Shown here: positions 6,490 through 14,456 of the stretch, one piece after another
How positions within the stretch are numbered: the first letter of the stretch is position 1
How the letters are laid out: every line of letters begins with the position of its first letter
DNA from: CAMENZ01 sp041854955
GTDB lineage: Bacteria; Bacillota; Clostridia; Peptostreptococcales; Anaerovoracaceae
NCBI GenBank assembly: GCA_041854955.1
Contig: JBHADF010000034.1
Location: forward strand, 1 to 20,760
Reading direction: 5' to 3'
DNA: 20,760 bases
Program-made: the position numbers and the translations under genes
The notes under the pieces: generated by a model
Told to the model about the DNA's origin: nothing
The model's database searches: none
What the model saw: the letters and a program-made list of their open reading frames with translations, nothing else

Positions 6490-6816
6490 ATGAAAAAATT
6501 AGTAACGGAGCAAACTATAAAGGATTTTGTTGTGGGCCATGGAACAGGCTACCCCTTTCCTATCGATAAGGACACACTGATCACTCCGTTGGCAAGGGAT
6601 AAGGCTAAAAGCCTTGGATTGACCTTTGCGAATAGCGATGAGGCAGGAAGCCAACCCCTTTGCCATAAAGAGGTAAGCCCCCAGCCTGCGGAAGCTGTAA
6701 CGCAAAAGGAAACCCCTTCTGCAGAATGTAAAATGACCTATGATAGACAGCTGATAGTTGAAACTATCATAAAGGTATTGGAGGAAAGAGGCATCTTGGG
6801 AAAGATACTCGACTAG
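6490..6816 (+). CDS. Free-standing EutQ N-terminal-like protein
   Basis: This 108-residue protein starts MKKLVTEQTIKD and contains DTLITPLARDKAKSLGLTF (about residues 28-46). It resembles the first half of enterobacterial EutQ (MKKLITANDIR ... IITPEAREVAELLGFTI) and the first 46 residues of EutT. There is no cupin. A proline/glutamine-rich linker follows, then an amphipathic C-terminal helix, DRQLIVETIIKVLEERG (about 85-101), like a microcompartment encapsulation peptide. The start at 6490 is preferred over ATG 6484 because AAAGG at 6476-6480 is nine bases away rather than three, and because it matches the EutQ start. Together with the cupin protein at 2649-3089 it would make up a split EutQ. 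The function is unknown; a scaffold or targeting role for EutE, encoded next, is possible. Confidence 0.8.
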   Translation: MKKLVTEQTIKDFVVGHGTGYPFPIDKDTLITPLARDKAKSLGLTFANSDEAGSQPLCHKEVSPQPAEAVTQKETPSAECKMTYDRQLIVETIIKVLEERGILGKILD

Positions 6817-6825
6817 GAGGTTCTT

Positions 6826-8310
6826 ATGGAATTAGATAAAGATTTAAAATCGATACAGGAGGCAAGAGACTTAGCCAGAGCAGGTAATGAAGCGGCCAAG
6901 CTCCTAAGCGAATATTCCGAAGAGCAGATTGACGCCATAATCAGAAATATGGTTAGAGTGGGAGAAGAGCACGCCTATGAACTGGCTGCCATGGCCGTTG
7001 AAGAAACAGGCTTCGGCATAGTTGAAGACAAGCTTTTTAAAAACCACATGGCTACAGGGATGCTTTATGAAGATATCAAAGATATGAAAACCCAGGGTAT
7101 CATTGGCGAGGACAAGGCTAAGAGAACCGTAGAGGTAGCCGTACCTGTAGGACTTATAATGGGAATAGTACCTTCCACAAATCCTACATCCACTGCCATG
7201 TTCAAGTCTATCATAGCCGTGAAGGCGAGAAACCCTATCGTTTTCTCACCTCATCCCTCGGCCAAGAACTGCACCCTAAAGGCAGCAGAGCTGATGGAAC
7301 AGGCTGCAGTTGAAGCGGGAGCACCGGTAGGAACCATAGGATGCTTGAGAAACTTATCAATGCAGGCTACGGATGAGCTCATGCACAGTGAGCATGTTAA
7401 GCTCATCATAGCCACAGGTGGACCGGCCATGGTAAAGGCGGCATACAGCGCAGGAAAACCTGCCATCGGTGTAGGCGCCGGAAATTCACCGGCCTATATT
7501 GAGCGTACAGCCAATGTTAAAGAGGCCGTAGAAAAGATCATGGCCAGCAAAACCTTTGACAACGGTACCGTATGTGCTTCCGAACAGTCAATTATTTGCG
7601 AAACTTGCAATGAAGACTTGGTTATAAGCGAGTTTAAGGCGCAAGGCGGATATTTCATGAGCGAGGCAGAAACGGAAGCTGTATGCCGGCTGCTCTTCAA
7701 AAATGGACATACCATGAATCCTAAGTTTGTGGCTAAGAAGCCTCAGGTTATTGCTCGTGCCGCAGGCTTCAGCATACCTGACAGTGTACGCGTGCTAATC
7801 GGCAGACAGCATGGAGTGGGAGAAGGCAATCCTCTCTCCTTTGAAAAGCTTACTACCGTATTAGGCTTCTACACTGTGGAAAATTGGGAAGAGGCATGCG
7901 AGCTGAGCATCAAGCTGCTGCAAAACGGAATAGGACATACCATGAGCCTTCATACGGAAGACCCGGAGATAGCTTTGAAGTTTACTGCAAAGCCGGCTTC
8001 CAGAATTCTTGTAAATACGGGAAGCACTCAAGGAGGAACGGGAGTGTCCACAGGCTTGGCACCCTCCTTCACTCTGGGATGTGGTACTATGGGAGGCTCT
8101 TCCGTATCGGAAAATGTGGGCCCTCTCCATCTCATAAACAAGAAGGTTTTGGCTTACGGAATAAAGGATGTTACAAAGCTTTTGGAAGAGGATGCCGTTT
8201 ACCAAAAATATCATGGTAAAGGAGCCTCAAAGGGAGAAAAGGATTCCATAACCGTTTCTGCCGATGAGCTTAAAGTAATGATTGAGGCCGTTATAAAGGC
8301 CATGAGGTAA
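6826..8310 (+). CDS. eutE: EutE, CoA-acylating acetaldehyde dehydrogenase
   Basis: EutE converts acetaldehyde, CoA and NAD+ to acetyl-CoA and NADH inside the microcompartment lumen. The 494-residue protein has the aldehyde dehydrogenase fold with VGLIMGIVPSTNPTSTAMFK (NAD-binding region, about 108-127), IATGGPAMVKAAYSAGKPA, GVGAGNSPAYIE and the catalytic cysteine C250 in DNGTVCASEQSI. C-terminal family blocks include ILVNTGSTQGGTG and TLGCGTMGGSSVSENVGP. The last 17 residues (SADELKVMIEAVIKAMR) form an amphipathic helix after a charged linker, a likely C-terminal encapsulation peptide; an N-terminal helix is also present. PduP is the close alternative, but the Eut context favours acetaldehyde. 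AGGAGG at 6815-6820 overlaps the previous stop codon, and pduL follows after three bases. Confidence 0.94.
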   Translation: MELDKDLKSIQEARDLARAGNEAAKLLSEYSEEQIDAIIRNMVRVGEEHAYELAAMAVEETGFGIVEDKLFKNHMATGMLYEDIKDMKTQGIIGEDKAKRTVEVAVPVGLIMGIVPSTNPTSTAMFKSIIAVKARNPIVFSPHPSAKNCTLKAAELMEQAAVEAGAPVGTIGCLRNLSMQATDELMHSEHVKLIIATGGPAMVKAAYSAGKPAIGVGAGNSPAYIERTANVKEAVEKIMASKTFDNGTVCASEQSIICETCNEDLVISEFKAQGGYFMSEAETEAVCRLLFKNGHTMNPKFVAKKPQVIARAAGFSIPDSVRVLIGRQHGVGEGNPLSFEKLTTVLGFYTVENWEEACELSIKLLQNGIGHTMSLHTEDPEIALKFTAKPASRILVNTGSTQGGTGVSTGLAPSFTLGCGTMGGSSVSENVGPLHLINKKVLAYGIKDVTKLLEEDAVYQKYHGKGASKGEKDSITVSADELKVMIEAVIKAMR

Positions 8311-8313
8311 AGT

Positions 8314-8985
8314 ATGAAAAAGGATGTAGATGTGATAGCAGAAGTGCTGGCTGAAGTCTTATCCGAAATGGGAGCGATGAAGCCGAAGGCTGAGGAAAAA
8401 ATCTCCGGAGCTGACGGCTTCACCATACCCTTGGGCATATCCAACAGACACATTCATTTGAGCCCGGAAGATCTGGAAACCTGCTTTGGGCCGGGGTATA
8501 AGCTGACGCCTACAAAGGATTTATCCCAACCGGGCCAGTATGCCTGCGATGAAACCATGCTTGTATGCGGTCCAAAGGGAGCTATTGAAAAGGTTAGGAT
8601 TCTCGGACCTGTGCGGAAGAACTCCCAGGTAGAGCTTTTAGCCGGGGACAGCTTTAAATTAGGTATAAATCCACCTTTAAGGCTTTCCGGTGATACAGCA
8701 GGCTCCGCTGCCGTTACCCTGGTAGGGCCAAAGGGCTCTGTCAGTCTGACGGAGGGAGCTATAGTAGCTAAGCGCCACATCCATATGACGGAAAAGGATG
8801 CGGAGGTTTACGGAGTAAAGGATGGGCAGATTGTCTCTCTGGAAATCCCCGGGGAAAGAGGCGGCATTATAACTAACGTTATAATAAGAGCCAACGACAA
8901 ATCCAAGCTGGATTGCCACATAGATGTGGAAGAAGCCAACGCTTTGGGCATAACTGCCGCTACAAAAGCCAGAATAATAAAATAA
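8314..8985 (+). CDS. pduL: PduL-type phosphotransacylase (acetyl-CoA to acetyl phosphate)
   Basis: PduL converts acetyl-CoA and phosphate to acetyl phosphate and frees CoA inside the shell, so it is the partner of EutE. It is unrelated to the Pta/EutD family, whose job it does here. The 223-residue protein has two PduL repeats. The zinc-binding histidines are visible: H46 and H48 in NRHIHLS, H155 and H157 in KRHIHMT, and H202 in DCHIDVEEANA; their spacing matches characterised PduL enzymes. Residues 1-20 (KKDVDVIAEVLAEVLSEMG) form an amphipathic helix typical of an N-terminal encapsulation peptide. GAGG at 8304-8307, inside the end of eutE, serves as ribosome binding site. It is the last gene of the microcompartment operon. 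Confidence 0.95.
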   Translation: MKKDVDVIAEVLAEVLSEMGAMKPKAEEKISGADGFTIPLGISNRHIHLSPEDLETCFGPGYKLTPTKDLSQPGQYACDETMLVCGPKGAIEKVRILGPVRKNSQVELLAGDSFKLGINPPLRLSGDTAGSAAVTLVGPKGSVSLTEGAIVAKRHIHMTEKDAEVYGVKDGQIVSLEIPGERGGIITNVIIRANDKSKLDCHIDVEEANALGITAATKARIIK

Positions 8986-9010
8986 AGATAAGAGCAGATT
9001 AAACTTTTTA

Positions 9011-9047
9011 TATAATGCTTGCATTTTCAATGAATAGGTGTTATGAT
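9011..9047 (+). promoter_or_regulatory. Candidate promoter(s) for the rimP-nusA-infB operon
   Basis: Two sigma-A-like options overlap. TTGCAT (9019-9024) is followed after 17 bases by TATGAT (9042-9047); the -35 matches consensus at only three positions. A perfect TATAAT lies at 9011-9016 but has no recognisable -35. Either would give a leader of about 110-145 bases before rimP. Confidence 0.4.
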
Positions 9048-9054
9048 TAACAGG

Positions 9055-9076
9055 ATGAATAGTTTTATTCATTTTT
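9055..9076 (+). terminator. Weak AT-rich terminator-like hairpin after pduL
   Basis: ATGAATA (9055-9061) pairs perfectly with TATTCAT (9066-9072) around GTTT, followed by TTTT (9073-9076). The stem is almost all A-T, so termination efficiency is doubtful. It is the only hairpin with a T run between the microcompartment operon and rimP. Confidence 0.4.
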
Positions 9077-9094
9077 GCTCTATAGATTGATTTC

Positions 9095-9119
9095 AAGGAG
9101 TGGCCCGGTGCCACTCCTT
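9095..9119 (+). promoter_or_regulatory. Perfect 10-bp leader hairpin upstream of rimP
   Basis: AAGGAGTGGC (9095-9104) pairs without mismatch with GCCACTCCTT (9110-9119) around CCGGT. The sequence after it (CGTTTATG) has no real T tract, so it is a poor terminator as it stands. Similar strong hairpins with a GAGTGG-type arm are, from memory, common before rimP in Bacillota. A role as leader attenuator or operon boundary is inferred. Confidence 0.6.
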
Positions 9120-9166
9120 CGTTTATGCAATAAAGCAAATTATGAGCTATAAGAAAAGGAGAGTTT

Positions 9167-9709
9167 ATGTCTAAAAAAAATGTAACGACTCTTGTGGAAG
9201 AGCTTGTTTCCCAATTTCTGTCTCTCAACGGCCTTGAGATATATGACTGTGAATTCCTCAAGGAGGGCAGAGAATGGTATCTGAGACTATATATAGACAG
9301 AACAGACGGGGAATATGTTTCCACCGATGACTGCGAAAAGGTCTCCGCATTTTTGTCTGAGGAATTGGACAGGGAGGAACCTATAGAGGGGAATTATTAC
9401 CTGGAGGTAAGTTCTCCCGGCCTTGACAGAGAACTGAAAAAGAAAGAGCATTTTGAAAAATATGCGGGTCATCAGGTTGACGTAAAGCTGTATAAGCCCT
9501 TTGAAGGTAAGAAGGAATATACGGGAACTCTCTTGGAATTGAGAACATCTTCCCAAGGTGAAGAAGAGGTTATCATAAAGATGGAGACGGATACCAAGGC
9601 TGACAAACGGAAGCCGGGTGCAAAGGTAAGCCCTAAATCCATGGAGATTAGGGAAATAGCATTCCCCAAAAAAGAAATAGCGAAAATCAGCCTGACGGTT
9701 ATATGGTAG
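9167..9709 (+). CDS. rimP: RimP, 30S ribosome maturation factor
   Basis: RimP is needed for assembly of the 30S subunit. The 180-residue protein has the N-terminal domain (VEELVSQFLSLNGLEIYDCEF, then WYLRLYIDRTDGEYVSTDDCEK) and the signature YYLEVSSPGLDRELKK ahead of the C-terminal SH3-like domain (HQVDVKLYKPFEGKKEYTGTLLE). It is longer than the usual 150 or so residues because the C-terminal domain carries a basic insert (about residues 140-160, KADKRKPGAKVSPKSME). AAAAGGAG lies close upstream of the ATG. It opens the nusA-infB operon in the usual Bacillota position. Confidence 0.95.
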   Translation: MSKKNVTTLVEELVSQFLSLNGLEIYDCEFLKEGREWYLRLYIDRTDGEYVSTDDCEKVSAFLSEELDREEPIEGNYYLEVSSPGLDRELKKKEHFEKYAGHQVDVKLYKPFEGKKEYTGTLLELRTSSQGEEEVIIKMETDTKADKRKPGAKVSPKSMEIREIAFPKKEIAKISLTVIW

Positions 9710-9775
9710 TGTTCCCATGACAGGACAGGTCAGGTAACTATAAAGGTGAAAATGAAAGAGAGGTAAGACAAAGAA

Positions 9776-10906
9776 ATGAACATGGAGTTTATCGAAGCCA
9801 TAGAGGCTTTAGAAAAGGAAAGGAAAATCCCCAAGGAGGTTTTAATAGAGGCCATTGAGACCGCATTGGTTTCAGCCTACAAGAAGAATTACGGAACCTC
9901 ACAGAATGTGAGAGTGGACATAGATGAGGAAACAGGAGATATCAATGTTTTCATGAGAATGGATGTGGTTGAAGAGCTGGAAGACGAACAGACTCAGCTC
10001 ACCGTAGAAGAGGCTCGCGACATTGACCCTCGCTATGAAGCCGGTGACATTGTAGAATATCAGGTTACTCCCAAGGATTTCGGAAGAATAGCCGCACAGA
10101 CTGCTAAGCAGGTAGTTGTCCAGAGAATAAGGGAAGCGGAAAGAGGCATGGTCTTCGATGATTTCATAACTCGCCAGGGTGAGATTATGACCGGCGTGGT
10201 AGAGCGGGTATCCAACGAAACACTTTTCGTAAACATCGGACATACGGAGGGCATCCTTTCACCTATGGAACAGGTGCCGGGAGAGCATTATTCCGTAAAC
10301 GACCGCTTAAAAGTATACATTATGGATGTTAAGAAGACTCCAAAGGGCCCCCAGGTATTTCTTTCCAGAAGCCATCCCGGCCTGGTAAGAAGACTCTTCG
10401 AGCTGGAGGTTCCCGAAATTGAAGACGGAACTGTGGAAATTAAGGGCATAGCCAGAGAAGCAGGCTCCAGAACGAAGATGGCAGTATACACTGAGTACGA
10501 GGACGTGGATCCCGTAGGCGCTTGTGTGGGTACAAGAGGAACAAGAGTACAGGCCATAGTAGATGAACTCCACGGCGAGAAAATAGATATAATTCCCTGG
10601 AGCGAAGATCCGGAAGAGCTCATAGCCAATGTGCTGAGCCCTGCCAAGGTAGAAAGGGTTATAGTTTCCGAGGAAGAGGAAAAGGTGGCTCAGGTGGTAG
10701 TACCTGATTATCAGCTTTCTCTGGCCATAGGTAAGGAAGGACAGAATGTAAGACTTGCTGCCAGAGTGTCCGGCTGGAAGATAGACATTAAGAGCCACAG
10801 CCAATATTTCGGACAGGCAGATTTTGAGGAGTACAATGAAGGACCTGCCTTGGTTGAAGAGGCTGAGGACATGGAAGCTCCCCTCTTTGAGGAAATTGAG
10901 GAATAA
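9776..10906 (+). CDS. nusA: NusA, transcription termination/antitermination factor
   Basis: NusA binds RNA polymerase and regulates pausing, termination and antitermination. The 376-residue protein has the N-terminal polymerase-binding domain (1-125; MEFIEAIEALEKERKIPKE), an S1 domain (about 130-200; GEIMTGVVERVSNETLFVNI), then KH1 (about 230-285; VDPVGACVGTRGTRVQAIVDEL) and KH2 (about 305-345; LSLAIGKEGQNVRLAARVSGW). It lacks the acidic repeats of E. coli NusA, as is normal in Bacillota, and ends in a short acidic tail. The site AAAGAGAGG (9755-9763) lies 12 bases before ATG 9776, a rather long gap; ATG 9782 would be worse. The gap after rimP contains no visible structure. Confidence 0.96.
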   Translation: MNMEFIEAIEALEKERKIPKEVLIEAIETALVSAYKKNYGTSQNVRVDIDEETGDINVFMRMDVVEELEDEQTQLTVEEARDIDPRYEAGDIVEYQVTPKDFGRIAAQTAKQVVVQRIREAERGMVFDDFITRQGEIMTGVVERVSNETLFVNIGHTEGILSPMEQVPGEHYSVNDRLKVYIMDVKKTPKGPQVFLSRSHPGLVRRLFELEVPEIEDGTVEIKGIAREAGSRTKMAVYTEYEDVDPVGACVGTRGTRVQAIVDELHGEKIDIIPWSEDPEELIANVLSPAKVERVIVSEEEEKVAQVVVPDYQLSLAIGKEGQNVRLAARVSGWKIDIKSHSQYFGQADFEEYNEGPALVEEAEDMEAPLFEEIEE

Positions 10907-10908
10907 GG

Positions 10909-11184
10909 ATGAAGAGCAGAGAAGTTCCTATGCGCAGATGTATAGGCTGCATGGAATCCAAGGACAAGAGCGAACTGTTGAGGATTGCAGGGTATGAAGG
11001 TAAGCTTACGGTGGACCCTTCAGGTCGAGCCAAGGGCAGAGGAGCTTATATATGCAAGAACAGCATAGATTGCTTGGAAAAGGCATATAAGCGCAGAGCT
11101 TTGGAAAGAACCCTAAAGGAAAACTTCAGCAGGGAAGAGATAGAGAACATATTTGCGGAGGTGAGGAAACTTGCCCACCAATAA
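10909..11184 (+). CDS. ylxR: YlxR family protein (RnpM-like RNA-binding protein)
   Basis: This is a 91-residue DUF448/YlxR protein. The family signature is clear: VPMRRCIGCMESKDKSELLRI at the start, then DPSGRAKGRGAYICKN and a CLEKAYKRRALER helix. In Bacillus subtilis the homologue, RnpM, binds the RNA of RNase P and modulates its activity. The gene begins two bases after the nusA stop. A later ATG at 10930 would delete residues before the conserved RRCIGC block and has no site. It overlaps the next gene by 14 bases. The order nusA-ylxR-ylxQ-infB is standard for Bacillota. Confidence 0.93.
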   Translation: MKSREVPMRRCIGCMESKDKSELLRIAGYEGKLTVDPSGRAKGRGAYICKNSIDCLEKAYKRRALERTLKENFSREEIENIFAEVRKLAHQ

Positions 11185-11482
11185 AAAGATATTGAGCTAC
11201 CTGGGCTTTGCCGCCAAGGCGAGAAAGGTTTTAAACGGATACAATACCTGCCTTTCCACCATGGAGAAAGGGAAAGGAAGGCTGCTTATCTTAGCGGAGG
11301 ACTTATCCGAAAACTCCAAGGAGAAGATGATTTCCAAGGCAAAGCAATGTGGCGTAAAATATATAGTGCACGGTGATTCCGACGAAATGTCCAGGATTAC
11401 CGGAACATCGGGAAAGAGCATATTTTGCATAACCGATGAAAATTTCAAAAAAGTAATATTAGAACAGATTGACTTAAGATAG
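11171..11482 (+). CDS. ylxQ: YlxQ, L7Ae-family RNA-binding protein
   Basis: The 103-residue protein belongs to the L7Ae/L30e/Gadd45 family, whose members bind kink-turn RNA. Visible features are KKILSYLGFAAKARKVLNGY, then LLILAEDLSENSKEKMISKAK and a GKSIFCITDENF strand and helix. The start is TTG at 11171, preceded by GGAGGTGAGG (11157-11166) and lying inside the last codons of ylxR; no better ATG exists. Bacillus YlxQ is non-essential and its target is uncertain. It precedes infB as usual. Confidence 0.92.
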   Translation: MPTNKKILSYLGFAAKARKVLNGYNTCLSTMEKGKGRLLILAEDLSENSKEKMISKAKQCGVKYIVHGDSDEMSRITGTSGKSIFCITDENFKKVILEQIDLR

Positions 11483-11504
11483 TCAATGATAAGGAGGGTT
11501 TTCA

Positions 11505-14408
11505 ATGGCAGAAACCAAAATAGTAAAGGCAACACCCAAGAAGCAGGAAGCTAATCTTAACGACGAGCCAAGAGTAACCGTAAAAGCGGCAGTTATTTCG
11601 CAGAAAAGCCAGGAGGCGAAGCTTGCGGTGGCTAAAAATCAAGAGGCTCCATCGACAAGACCGGCCAGAAAGCTTCCTCCGGGAACACCTGTTGTCAACA
11701 AGGATTTAGAGGTACGGACCAGCAGAATTCCTGCCGGAGCCACGGTAGTTCCCAAGGAGGTATCCGACAGGGTACAAATTAAGGAAGAAACGGCTTCAAA
11801 GGAGGCTCCTGTAAAGGGGTCTGCTTCCGATGAGGTTTTGACAGAAAAGGCTAAGCCCGCAGCAGAATCGGTAAAAGAGGCTGCTGCCAAGACAGCTAAG
11901 GCAGAGAAACCTGCTAAAACGGAAGAGGCTGCCCCTGAGAAGAAAGAAGAAGTAAGAACTGCTACAGATAAAAAGGAAGTTTCTAAGGAAGAGCCTAATA
12001 GAGACGCAGCTGCAGCAAAGCCCGAGACAAAGGCCGGTGAGGCAGGAGAAAGAGGAACAAGAGAAAGAAGAACCTCCGATTCACGTGGTGACGGTAGACC
12101 GAACTATAACCGCGATGGCCAGAGAAATAATGATGGCAAACCCGGCTATAACCGTGACGGCCAGAGAAGCGGCGACGGCAGATCCGGCTATAACCGCGAC
12201 GGTCAGAGAAGTAATGATGGCAGATCGAGCTATAACCGCGACGGCCAGAGAAGCGGTGATGGCAGACCAAGCTACAATCGCGACGGCCAGAGGAACAATG
12301 ACGGAAGGACAGGATACAACCGGGACAGAAATCAGGGAGGCTTTGCCAAGGATAAAGACGGTGATGATACACGCCAGTCCAGACCTCGCCAGCAGAAGCC
12401 TACGGGAGGTGCAGGCTCCGGACTTAACCGTATGGAAACCAAGCACAACCAGAAGGATCCCAAGAGACTTCACGGAGATAAGGAAAGAGATAAGTTCTCA
12501 AAGCTGGAAGGCGGAGCAAAGGCCGGTTCAGGTAAGAAGAACAAAGAAAAGATGCAGCAGAGATCCTTGGAGAAGGCTGCAAAGCCTAAAAAGCACAGCC
12601 GGTACAAGGTGCAGGTTGAAGAGGAAGAAGAGGATATCTTAGAAGAAATGCCGGCAGGTACTATAGCCATCACCGTTCCTATTACCGTAGGCGGATTTTG
12701 CGAGCAGGCTTCCTTATCGGTGAACTCCGTAATTATGGCTCTGATGAAGATGGGCATAATGGCCAACATCAACCAGAGCTTAGATGGAGATACGGTAGAA
12801 GTTTTAGCTGCCGAGCTGGGAGTTTCCGTAGTCATAGCCAAGACTGAAGAGGACGAAGAAGAATTCGGAATCGAGGTCTTTGAGGATAAGGAAGAGGATC
12901 TTAAGCACAGAGCTCCATTTGTAACCGTAATGGGACACGTTGACCACGGTAAAACATCCCTCCTGGATGCCATCAGAGCTACTAACGTGGCTACGGGAGA
13001 GGCAGGAGGAATTACTCAGCACATAGGTGCTTCCGAGGTTACCATCAACGGACAGAAGATAGTATTCCTGGATACCCCGGGCCATGAAGCCTTCACGGCT
13101 ATGCGTGCTCGTGGTGCTCATGTTACGGATATCGCCGTGCTCGTAGTAGCCGCCGATGACGGAGTAATGCCTCAGACCATAGAATCCATCAGCCATGCAA
13201 AGGCTGCAGGGGTTCCAATTATAGTGGCCATAAACAAGATGGATAAGCCGGCTGCCAACCCGGACAGGGTTAAACAGGAACTGACAGAGCACGGAATCCT
13301 CGTAGAAGATTGGGGTGGAGACACCATCGCAGTACCTGTATCCGCAAAATCCGGAGAGGGTATAACCAGCCTGCTGGAAATGATTTTACTCCAGGCAGAG
13401 GTGCTGGAACTCAAGGCAAATCCCAACAGAATGGCCATGGGTTCCGTAATCGAAGCCCGTCTCGATAAGAATAAAGGTCCCGTAGCCACCTTGCTGGTAA
13501 CCAACGGAACCTTAAAGAGCGGAAGCTCTGTGGTAGTAGGAAACTGCTACGGAAGAATTCGTCTTATGACCAACTTCAAGGGGGATGTGATTAAAAAGGC
13601 AGGCCCGGCCACAGCTGTGGAAATACTCGGTCTTGACGATGTTCCCGAGGCAGGAGATGAATTCAACGCCGTTAAGGAAGACAAGCTGGCCAGAGAAATC
13701 GCTTCCAACCGTAAGCAGAAGCTTCGCGAGGAAGTTTTGGCAAGAAACGCTTCCACCACATTGGAGCAGCTCTTCAGCCAGATCCATGAGGGCGAAGTAA
13801 AAGACCTTAACCTGATAATCAAGGGCGATGTGGCCGGTTCCATAGGAGCTATCGTAGCATCCCTTGAAAAGCTCAACAACGAAAGCGTTCGAGTAAAGGT
13901 AGTGCATACGGGAGTGGGTACCATTACGGAATCCGATGTAATGCTGGCTTCCACCACCGGCTCCATAATCATAGGCTTCAACGTGCGTCCTACTACGGCA
14001 GTACAGACCTATGCTGACAGAGAAAATGTGCAGATAAGACTTTACAGAGTAATCTATAACATCATAAACGAAATAGAGGATGCCATGAAGGGCATGCTTG
14101 ACCCCGAATTCAAGGAAGAAGTGCTTGGTAAAGTGGAAGTTCGTTCCACCTTTAAGGTCCCCAATGTGGGAATCATCGCAGGTGCTTATGTTACAGAAGG
14201 AAAGGTTGTCAGAAATGCGGAAGTCCGCTTAGTAAGAGACGGTATCGTAATTCACGAGGGCAAGATATCTTCCCTTAAGAGATTCAAGGACGATGCAAAG
14301 GAAGTAAACCAGGGCTACGAATGCGGTATAGGTCTGGAAAAATACAATGATATCAAAGAAGGCGATATCATAGAGTGCTTCCACATGGTTGAAGTGGAAA
14401 GAAAATAG
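11505..14408 (+). CDS. infB: Translation initiation factor IF-2 with an extended, repeat-bearing N-terminus
   Basis: IF-2 is the GTPase that places fMet-tRNA on the 30S subunit and promotes subunit joining. The 967-residue protein is much longer than Bacillus subtilis IF-2 (about 716). Residues 1-380 are low complexity: Lys/Glu/Ala-rich first, then a tandem repeat of 14 residues (199-268), then Lys-rich. The conserved IF2_N-type domain is near 385-440 (ITVPITVGGFCEQASLSVN). The G domain has GHVDHGKT (477-484), DTPGHEAF, NKMD and SAKSGEG. Domains II-IV follow, with GDVAGSIGAIVASLEKL and the C-terminal fMet-tRNA binding domain ending ECFHMVEVERK. AAGGAGG lies upstream of the ATG. Confidence 0.96.
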   Translation: MAETKIVKATPKKQEANLNDEPRVTVKAAVISQKSQEAKLAVAKNQEAPSTRPARKLPPGTPVVNKDLEVRTSRIPAGATVVPKEVSDRVQIKEETASKEAPVKGSASDEVLTEKAKPAAESVKEAAAKTAKAEKPAKTEEAAPEKKEEVRTATDKKEVSKEEPNRDAAAAKPETKAGEAGERGTRERRTSDSRGDGRPNYNRDGQRNNDGKPGYNRDGQRSGDGRSGYNRDGQRSNDGRSSYNRDGQRSGDGRPSYNRDGQRNNDGRTGYNRDRNQGGFAKDKDGDDTRQSRPRQQKPTGGAGSGLNRMETKHNQKDPKRLHGDKERDKFSKLEGGAKAGSGKKNKEKMQQRSLEKAAKPKKHSRYKVQVEEEEEDILEEMPAGTIAITVPITVGGFCEQASLSVNSVIMALMKMGIMANINQSLDGDTVEVLAAELGVSVVIAKTEEDEEEFGIEVFEDKEEDLKHRAPFVTVMGHVDHGKTSLLDAIRATNVATGEAGGITQHIGASEVTINGQKIVFLDTPGHEAFTAMRARGAHVTDIAVLVVAADDGVMPQTIESISHAKAAGVPIIVAINKMDKPAANPDRVKQELTEHGILVEDWGGDTIAVPVSAKSGEGITSLLEMILLQAEVLELKANPNRMAMGSVIEARLDKNKGPVATLLVTNGTLKSGSSVVVGNCYGRIRLMTNFKGDVIKKAGPATAVEILGLDDVPEAGDEFNAVKEDKLAREIASNRKQKLREEVLARNASTTLEQLFSQIHEGEVKDLNLIIKGDVAGSIGAIVASLEKLNNESVRVKVVHTGVGTITESDVMLASTTGSIIIGFNVRPTTAVQTYADRENVQIRLYRVIYNIINEIEDAMKGMLDPEFKEEVLGKVEVRSTFKVPNVGIIAGAYVTEGKVVRNAEVRLVRDGIVIHEGKISSLKRFKDDAKEVNQGYECGIGLEKYNDIKEGDIIECFHMVEVERK
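12099..12308 (+). repeat. Five tandem 42-bp repeats inside infB
   Basis: Five units of 42 bases start at 12099, 12141, 12183, 12225 and 12267, and a degenerate sixth begins at 12309. Each encodes a 14-residue unit of the form xxYNRDGQRxxDGR (IF-2 residues 199-268). Third-position differences between units show an older array, not a recent exact duplication. The unit length is a multiple of three, so copy changes keep the frame. Confidence 0.93.
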
Positions 14409-14456
14409 ATTTTGAGAAATCTGTTTTGACGACTTTAACGGAAAGGAGACAGAGCC

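Noticed and set aside
7884..8219. 111-codon plus-strand frame inside eutE
   Set aside because: It lies wholly within conserved EutE sequence and has an Arg/Gly/His-rich composition typical of a shifted frame.
9718..9765. Tiny upstream open frames before nusA (ATG at 9718 and 9753)
   Set aside because: They encode four to six residues, lack a ribosome binding site and show no attenuator structure.
11995..12473. Repetitive minus-strand and alternate-frame open frames over infB (for example 12037-12642 plus)
   Set aside because: They are by-products of the 42-bp repeat, whose multiple-of-three period keeps every frame open. Only the IF-2 frame has a site and conserved domains.
14407..14422. 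AGATTT-TGAG-AAATCT hairpin between infB and rbfA
   Set aside because: The 6-bp stem is AT-rich with no T run after it, so it is too weak to call a terminator inside a tightly packed operon.
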